A stretch of DNA of 19,429 nt from Desulfurococcales archaeon ex4484_217_1 (GTDB lineage: Archaea > Thermoproteota > Thermoprotei_A > EX4484-217-1). The DNA lies in the NCBI GenBank assembly GCA_002254745.1, contig NJED01000021.1, positions 1 through 19,429 on the forward strand. The letters are read 5' to 3'. A model generated the notes under the pieces. The model saw only the letters and a program-made list of their open reading frames with translations, had not been told where the DNA came from and did not search any database. A program made the translations under genes and the position numbers. This document shows positions 15,267 to 19,429 of the stretch, in pieces. Positions within the stretch are counted from its first letter, which is position 1; each line of letters opens with the position of its first letter.

Positions 15267-15422
15267 ATGACTAAGTGGTTGCTAATGTGTAAGAGGTGCC
15301 ATACGAAGTGGGTACTTGATGTAAGCTATGACCTACGCAAAATAGGTAAACTATACCATTATTGCACAGTCTGCAAAAAGAACACTTTTCACGAAGTATT
15401 AGGTATTGCTGTAGAAGATTAG
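15267..15422 (+). CDS. 51-residue zinc-ribbon protein
   Basis: ATG 15267 opens MTKWLLMCKRCHTKWVLD and the frame closes at TAG 15420-15422. The 51 residues contain two CxxC pairs, MCKRCHTK near residue 8 and YCTVCKKN near residue 33, the pattern of a small zinc ribbon. It begins 6 bp after the other CxxC protein, which supports a shared transcript. Short Zn-ribbon proteins in archaea often act in transcription or translation complexes; nothing further can be said for this one. Confidence 0.7.
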   Translation: MTKWLLMCKRCHTKWVLDVSYDLRKIGKLYHYCTVCKKNTFHEVLGIAVED

Positions 15423-15472
15423 AAAGGAACTTTATAACGCAGAGCACTCATCATAAGTTAGTGGTGTTAAGT

Positions 15473-16490
15473 ATGGTTTCTGAATCGGAAAAAGCCCAGT
15501 TCTTCATACTCTTAAAAAAGCTTTCAGAAGCTGTAGAGCTTAGGCAATATAATAGCATTTAAAAGAGGAAAAGAAAACGGCCCTAAAGTAATGGTCTCAG
15601 CACATATGGATGAAATAGGGTTAATGATAACACATATTGATAAAAGAGGGTTCCTACGCTTTATTGGCGTAGGCTCATGGAATGAGAGAATTCTGCCAGG
15701 CCAAAGAGTAATAGTTTGTGCCGGAGATGTCAAGGTACGAGGCGTTATCGGAGCTAAACCCCCCCACTTGATGACGCCCGAGGAAAAGAAGCAAGTTCTT
15801 GAAATAAAAAAGCTATTCATAGATATAGGGGCTACAAGTTACGATGAAGTAAAGGAACTTGGTATTAACGTGGGCTCTATTGCGGTCTTAGATAGGGAGG
15901 TAGTGAGGCTAGGGGGTACAGACAAGGTTACAGGAAAAGCTTTCGACGATAGAGTGGGTGTAGCGTCATTAATCTTTGCATTAAAACTCCTAAATAATGT
16001 AAAACATGAAGCTGAAGTATATAGTGTTTTTACTGTTCAAGAGGAAATAGGGTTAAAAGGCGCCACTGTTTCAGCTTTCGCTGTTAAACCAGATGTCGGC
16101 ATAGCCGTAGATGTAACTACGGCTAACGATATTCCTGAAGTTGATGAGAAAGATTGGATAACAGTGCTAGGTAAGGGTCCCGCAATAAAGGTTATGGATA
16201 AAGGTAATATTTCACATCCAAAGTTAAGAGAGCTATTAATAAAAATAGCTGAAGAAGAAAAAATACCTTACCAGTTAGAAGTATTACCAGGCGGAGCAAC
16301 AGATGCTGCTGCAATAATGGTTTCAAGAGAAGGCGTGCCTGTTGCAACAATATCTATACCATGCCGTTATATACATTCGCCAATAGAAGTTTTAGACATT
16401 AAAGATGCTGTCTATGCTTCAAAATTACTAGCATCATTTATAAGGAAAATAAGTAGAGACGACATTAGAAAACTAAGTACACTACTATGA
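15473..16490 (+). pseudogene. M42 family aminopeptidase (TET-like) with an internal deletion and frame break
   Basis: M42 metallopeptidases are large dodecameric aminopeptidases that trim peptides after the proteasome. Here an M42 start (ATG 15473, MVSESEKAQFFILLKKLSEAVE) has ggtg upstream at 15463. At about 15540 the frame jumps to LGNIIAFKRGKENGPKVMVS. In homologues such as Pyrococcus TET1 about 30 residues lie between EA and LGN, including the GxSGxE segment; these are absent here, and the frame differs. From 15540 to 16490 everything is intact: metal ligands appear in SAHMDEIG, FDDRVG, VQEEIGL, AVDVTTA and RYIHSP. The C-terminal part could still fold, but translation would need a new start such as ATG 15591 and lacks the N-terminus. 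A true deletion or a collapsed assembly would look the same. The 3' end overlaps convergent nreA by 6 bp. Confidence 0.8.
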
Positions 16491-17630
16491 TAAATATCTT
16501 GTTATTTTCTCTTGCCTTAATATATTTCTCAACAAGACAGAATTATTAACTATGTCCCTAATGTCTATGCTCAGTCTTCTGCTAATTGCAGTTAAGGCTT
16601 CATTTAAACTATCGAATTTTTCAGGCTTCTTAGAGAACATTTTCCTAGCACTTTCTCTGATATGCCAGTTTCCAACGGGTGCATAGTATTCGGGCCTTAT
16701 TTCTCTTATCGCTATGATAAGTGCTTGTCTCCGTAGGCGATAGAGGTTCTCTAAAATGCCAAGCTTGAGCGCATAATATCCGCCATCAATACCACGTCTC
16801 ACCCTACCGTCCCATAGTTCATAGTTTTCAATAATTATTGGAGAAGAAAATTTTCTAGTCCATACTGTTCTAGGTAACCATACTTCAAGCATTTCAAACG
16901 AATATACACCCGGTATTAGCAATACTTCAAAATGATTACCTATGTATGTTGTATGGTAAACAATGTAATTATTTATCGGCTTATATTTTCTTATCTTCTT
17001 AAACAGCATTTCACAAATTGTAGAGTCTACAGCCGTTATAGCCCATCGTGTTGGTACTAATTTTCTCTCTTTTAACCGGCCTAGTAAACCTGCGGAGAAA
17101 ACCCTAATAATGTCGTATACGGAAATACCGTGGCTATAGAGAATAGCCACAGCATCTTTAGCCTTTAAATCATAATCACTAACAATTTTCTCAACTACCC
17201 TATCCACCGAGGGATTACTTACAATCCTAATTCTCTCCATGGGCGCTGTAGGGCCTAAAGGAGCTAAAAGCCCATCGAACCTAAGTACTGGGTAAGGTTT
17301 CTTCCTAAGCTTAGCCTCGGTGTCTACAGGTTTTCTCGAAGCCGATGCTAACTGTATTTCAAAAATATCTCCTGATCTTGCAACCGATACCTTAAATCTT
17401 CTCCGCGGAAGCAGAAGAGAAGAGCGAAGTTCAATAATTTTTTCGAGAGAAAACCTTCCCCACCAAAACTCTGGATCATCATATACTTTAGGATCTGCTG
17501 TTGGAGCTATTCCAGCATATATGTTTACCTCAGGGTATCCGCCTTCACCAACTATGAGTGTTGGAGGGGTTAATCCAAAAACTACATTGTCGCTTTCAAT
17601 CCTTACTTGAGAAATAGTTTTCACAGGCAT
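16485..17630 (-). CDS. nreA: DNA repair protein NreA
   Basis: Nre proteins are archaea-specific and contribute to resistance against alkylating and other DNA damage; Haloferax NreA acts with the sliding clamp. This 381-residue protein has the Nre N-terminal region (PPTLIVGEGGYPEVNIYAGI, and WWGRFSLEKIIELRSSLL) and C-terminal region (RKLVPTRWAITAVDSTICEML, GNHFEVLLIPGVYSFEM, YYAPVGNWHIRESAR), in the usual order. The last nine residues, QEKITRYLS (373-381), fit a PCNA-interacting peptide of the form Q-x-x-I-x-x-aromatic, as expected for NreA. I see no CxxC zinc finger at the N-terminus, which some homologues have. The start is ATG 17630. The gene runs against the M42 gene with a 6-bp overlap and away from the phosphodiesterase. 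Confidence 0.9.
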   Translation of the reverse strand: MPVKTISQVRIESDNVVFGLTPPTLIVGEGGYPEVNIYAGIAPTADPKVYDDPEFWWGRFSLEKIIELRSSLLLPRRRFKVSVARSGDIFEIQLASASRKPVDTEAKLRKKPYPVLRFDGLLAPLGPTAPMERIRIVSNPSVDRVVEKIVSDYDLKAKDAVAILYSHGISVYDIIRVFSAGLLGRLKERKLVPTRWAITAVDSTICEMLFKKIRKYKPINNYIVYHTTYIGNHFEVLLIPGVYSFEMLEVWLPRTVWTRKFSSPIIIENYELWDGRVRRGIDGGYYALKLGILENLYRLRRQALIIAIREIRPEYYAPVGNWHIRESARKMFSKKPEKFDSLNEALTAISRRLSIDIRDIVNNSVLLRNILRQEKITRYLS

Positions 17631-17746
17631 ATTTTAAACCATAGTTAAGGAATTCTAACTAAACCACGTATTGATTCTACAATAATAGTTCTGAAAACTA
17701 AGAATTATTAAGTTTTGGTAGTATAGAGAGTATTATGGTGGATGCC

Positions 17747-18256
17747 ATGACCTACAAGCTTCTTGGACTTATCTCAGATACCCACGATAACCTCAAAGCT
17801 GTTGATAAAGCATTAGAAATTTTCAAGAAATACAATGTTGAATTAATTCTCCATGCAGGAGACTGGGTTGCACCGTTTACTCTTAAGCGTCTTGCCCAAG
17901 CTGGGATAAAAATAGTTGGCGTTTTTGGCAATAACGACGGCGAAAAAAGGCTCCTACTAGAATTTGCTAAAAAATTTAATGTAGACTTAAAAGGCGAAAT
18001 AGCCACAATAAACATTAATGGCAGAAATATTGCTTTAACCCATGGAACATCAAAGATAATTGTTGAAGCATTAGCTAGAAGTAATATGTTTGACGCTGTT
18101 ATTTTCGGCCATACCCACAAAAAAGAATTAAAAAATGTTGGTAAAACATTACTTATTAATCCTGGAGAAGCATGCGGCTACTTGAGCGGCGAGGCCACGG
18201 TAGCAATATTGAATGTAGAAACTATGGACATTAAATTCTTAACCTTAAACGTTTGA
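17747..18256 (+). CDS. YfcE/MJ0936-type metallophosphoesterase
   Basis: The protein is a compact calcineurin-like phosphoesterase of about 169 residues. The metal-binding motifs are in order: LISDTHDN (D-x-H), ILHAGDWV (GD), VFGNNDG (GN-x-D), ALTHGT and IFGHTHKKE (GHTH), then INPGEACGYLSG. The closest known types are the MJ0936/YfcE phosphodiesterases, which hydrolyse model diesters with Mn or Ni and whose physiological substrate is unclear. ATG 17735 gives MVDAMTYK, but the ggtgg site at 17737-17741 lies inside those codons and sits five bases before ATG 17747, so MTYKLLGLISDTHDN is the likely N-terminus. The 3' end overlaps convergent tatD by 26 bp. Confidence 0.9.
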   Translation: MTYKLLGLISDTHDNLKAVDKALEIFKKYNVELILHAGDWVAPFTLKRLAQAGIKIVGVFGNNDGEKRLLLEFAKKFNVDLKGEIATININGRNIALTHGTSKIIVEALARSNMFDAVIFGHTHKKELKNVGKTLLINPGEACGYLSGEATVAILNVETMDIKFLTLNV

Positions 18257-18995
18257 AGACGTTTAAAGCGTTGTCTGTAGTTATTTCAATTACTTTATCC
18301 AAGGAAACATTTTTTATTTCAGCAATTTTCTTAGCTGAATAAATTATGTTCGCTGGTTCGTTCCTTTGGCCTTTAAACGGTGAGAGAACAGGAGAATCTG
18401 TCTCTAAAAGCAGCGATTCCAGGGAAAGCTTCTTTACAAGTTTTTGTTTTTGAACACTAAATGTAACGCTTGGCGGTATTGAGAAATAAACACCATGCTT
18501 AGCCGCTTCCATAGCCCAGCCTATAGAACCATCGTAGGCATGCATAACCACGTCAAAATACTTACACTTTAATATTTCCTCAATAGCGTATCTTCCAGCG
18601 CTTCTCGAGTGTACAATAAGGGGTAAGTTTAGCTCCTCAGCTATGCTAATCCATTCTATAAAGAATCCTTTCTGCTTGCTCCTTTCCCTATGGTCTCTAA
18701 TAATATAATAATCTAACCCTACTTCACCTATACCCACAATTATGTTCGAATATTTTCTCACATACTCAACTTGCCTACTAAATAAAGCATCACTAACAAG
18801 TACGGGGTCATGACCTATAGTTAAACTGATATATCCTTTAAACTCATTAACTACCCTAAGTGCTTTATCTACCTCCTCAGGTTTTATAGCAGAAGTTATT
18901 ATGTGTTTTACACCGCATTCTCTCGCCCTATTAACAACGTCTCTCCTATCAGCGTCAAAAATAGCTTCATGTATATGGCAGTGTACATCTATCAT
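18231..18995 (-). CDS. tatD: TatD family metal-dependent hydrolase (DNase-like)
   Basis: The TIM-barrel amidohydrolase-fold protein starts MIDVHCHIHEA, with the HxH metal motif. VGIGEVGLDYYI contains the bridging Glu, PLIVHSRSAG and VVMHAYDGS supply further His ligands, and LLLETDSPVLSP has the final Asp. Length, about 254 residues, is that of the family. TatD proteins are 3' to 5' DNases or deoxyribonucleases in several organisms; some archaeal members are untested. ATG 18995 is chosen over GTG 19004 because MIDVHCH is the usual N-terminus and gtgag just upstream can act as the ribosome-binding site. A TATA-like box lies about 30 bp upstream at 19020-19031. It faces the phosphoesterase gene tail to tail. 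Confidence 0.88.
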   Translation of the reverse strand: MIDVHCHIHEAIFDADRRDVVNRARECGVKHIITSAIKPEEVDKALRVVNEFKGYISLTIGHDPVLVSDALFSRQVEYVRKYSNIIVGIGEVGLDYYIIRDHRERSKQKGFFIEWISIAEELNLPLIVHSRSAGRYAIEEILKCKYFDVVMHAYDGSIGWAMEAAKHGVYFSIPPSVTFSVQKQKLVKKLSLESLLLETDSPVLSPFKGQRNEPANIIYSAKKIAEIKNVSLDKVIEITTDNALNVFKRLRLRI

Positions 18996-19019
18996 ACATC
19001 TCACGCTAGTAAGTATTTA

Positions 19020-19031
19020 CTCTATAAATCT
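19020..19031 (-). promoter_or_regulatory. TATA-like promoter of tatD
   Basis: The minus-strand sequence agatttatagag lies with its centre 30 bp upstream of ATG 18995, the right place for an archaeal TATA box driving a nearly leaderless tatD transcript. It also overlaps the very edge of the divergent phosphohexomutase fragment, which suggests the damage to that gene stops at the tatD promoter. Position and composition are the only evidence. Confidence 0.45.
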
Positions 19032-19429
19032 GTACCTGCATTGAACGCTAATGCAGGTGTTATAATTACCGCTAGCCATAATCCCCCACCCGATAACGGT
19101 ATAAAGTGTTTTGACGGTAGAGGAATGGAGTTTACAATACCTATGGAGGAAAAATTAGAAGATATCATATTCAATGAGAAATTCAACTATGCAAAATGGG
19201 ATTCTGTTGGGAGACTAGAGTTTTACCCTGAAATAATTGATGATTACATGAGAGAACTTATTTCAAGACTGCGTCCACAGAAAATTAAGAAGAAAGTTAG
19301 AGTAATTGTTGACTGCGCTAACGGGGCTGCATCGAATATAACACCTATAATCCTTAGAGAGCTTGGTGCTTCAGTTATAACCGTAAATTGCCACTACGAT
19401 GGCATGTTTCCAGGAAGAATACCTGAACC
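19032..19429 (+). CDS. Phosphoglucosamine/phosphomannomutase, N-terminus missing, continues past the window
   Basis: The fragment reads VPALNANAGVIITASHNPPP, whose TASHNP holds the phosphorylated Ser of alpha-D-phosphohexomutases, then domain-1 residues and the start of domain 2 (VRVIVDCANGAAS...LRELGASVITVN). The frame runs off the right edge. An intact enzyme has about 85-95 residues before the serine loop, starting with an FGTDGIRG-type motif. Here only a short run separates TASHNP from the tatD start, and no good start codon or N-terminal domain is present; an ATG at 18975 in frame lies inside tatD and is unlikely. The gene is therefore 5'-truncated by deletion or misassembly. With glmS and glmU nearby, a GlmM role (GlcN-6-P to GlcN-1-P) is plausible, but phosphomannomutase activity is equally compatible. 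Confidence 0.75.

Noticed and set aside
15362..15562. Open frame of 66 codons over the M42 start region
   Set aside because: Its first 37 codons lie over the end of the zinc-ribbon gene and the spacer in another frame; only the part from ATG 15473 is coding, as the M42 N-terminus.
18975..19031. In-frame ATG 18975 as start of the phosphohexomutase
   Set aside because: The resulting N-terminus would be antisense to tatD and has no resemblance to the family's FGTDGIRG start; the frame is open by chance.
1..19429. CRISPR arrays, tRNA or rRNA genes, insertion sequences, toxin-antitoxin or defence genes
   Set aside because: No spaced repeats, tRNA-like cloverleaf signals, transposase motifs or defence domains were recognised; the only clear direct repeat is the 52-bp tandem pair.

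Overview
The window looks like the chromosome of a low-GC archaeon, most likely a hyperthermophilic member of the Thermoproteota (crenarchaeal type). The grounds are an archaeal threonyl-tRNA synthetase with the archaea-specific N-terminal editing domain, NreA, mevalonate kinase, a GlmU-like bifunctional enzyme of the Sulfolobus ST0452 type, a stand-alone Lrp/AsnC effector domain, short GGTG-type ribosome-binding sites, frequent GTG/TTG starts, and a C/D box guide RNA. No rRNA, tRNA, CRISPR array, insertion sequence or phage gene was found.

Layout. 1-1070: end of a Cys-rich protein gene broken by a perfect 52-bp tandem duplication, a small frameshifted hypothetical gene, and a minus-strand stand-alone Lrp/AsnC effector domain. 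1231-3117: thrS, with a C/D box sRNA whose C box contains the thrS stop codon. 3152-5939: a KH-like plus PP-loop ATPase gene with no usable start, facing a two-gene minus-strand unit of a small basic/helical protein and a threonine-synthase-like protein fused to a winged helix, in which the PLP-binding lysine is arginine. 6016-7371: unknown small protein plus mevalonate kinase (isoprenoid lipid synthesis). 7430-11841: GT-C glycosyltransferase, glmS (two compensating frame breaks) and glmU, an amino-sugar operon. 11846-13633: divergent winged-helix/coiled-coil protein and a Gfo/Idh/MocA oxidoreductase. 13752-15422: ASCH-domain protein, cupin and two small zinc-ribbon proteins. 15473-18995: M42 aminopeptidase (internally deleted), NreA, YfcE-like phosphodiesterase and TatD nuclease. 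19032-end: phosphoglucosamine/phosphomannomutase lacking its N-terminus.

How the genes fit together. GlmS, the hexosamine phosphomutase and GlmU would make GlcN-6-P, GlcN-1-P and UDP-GlcNAc. The neighbouring sugar-type oxidoreductase and the polyprenyl-type GT-C transferase could use such products for surface glycans; that link is inferred from proximity.

The most notable points are the threonine synthase-like protein with Lys replaced by Arg and a winged helix added, the C/D box sRNA overlapping the thrS stop, and a run of at least six frame- or length-damaging lesions across otherwise intact genes. The lesions could be real gene decay or assembly/sequencing error; the sequence alone does not decide.
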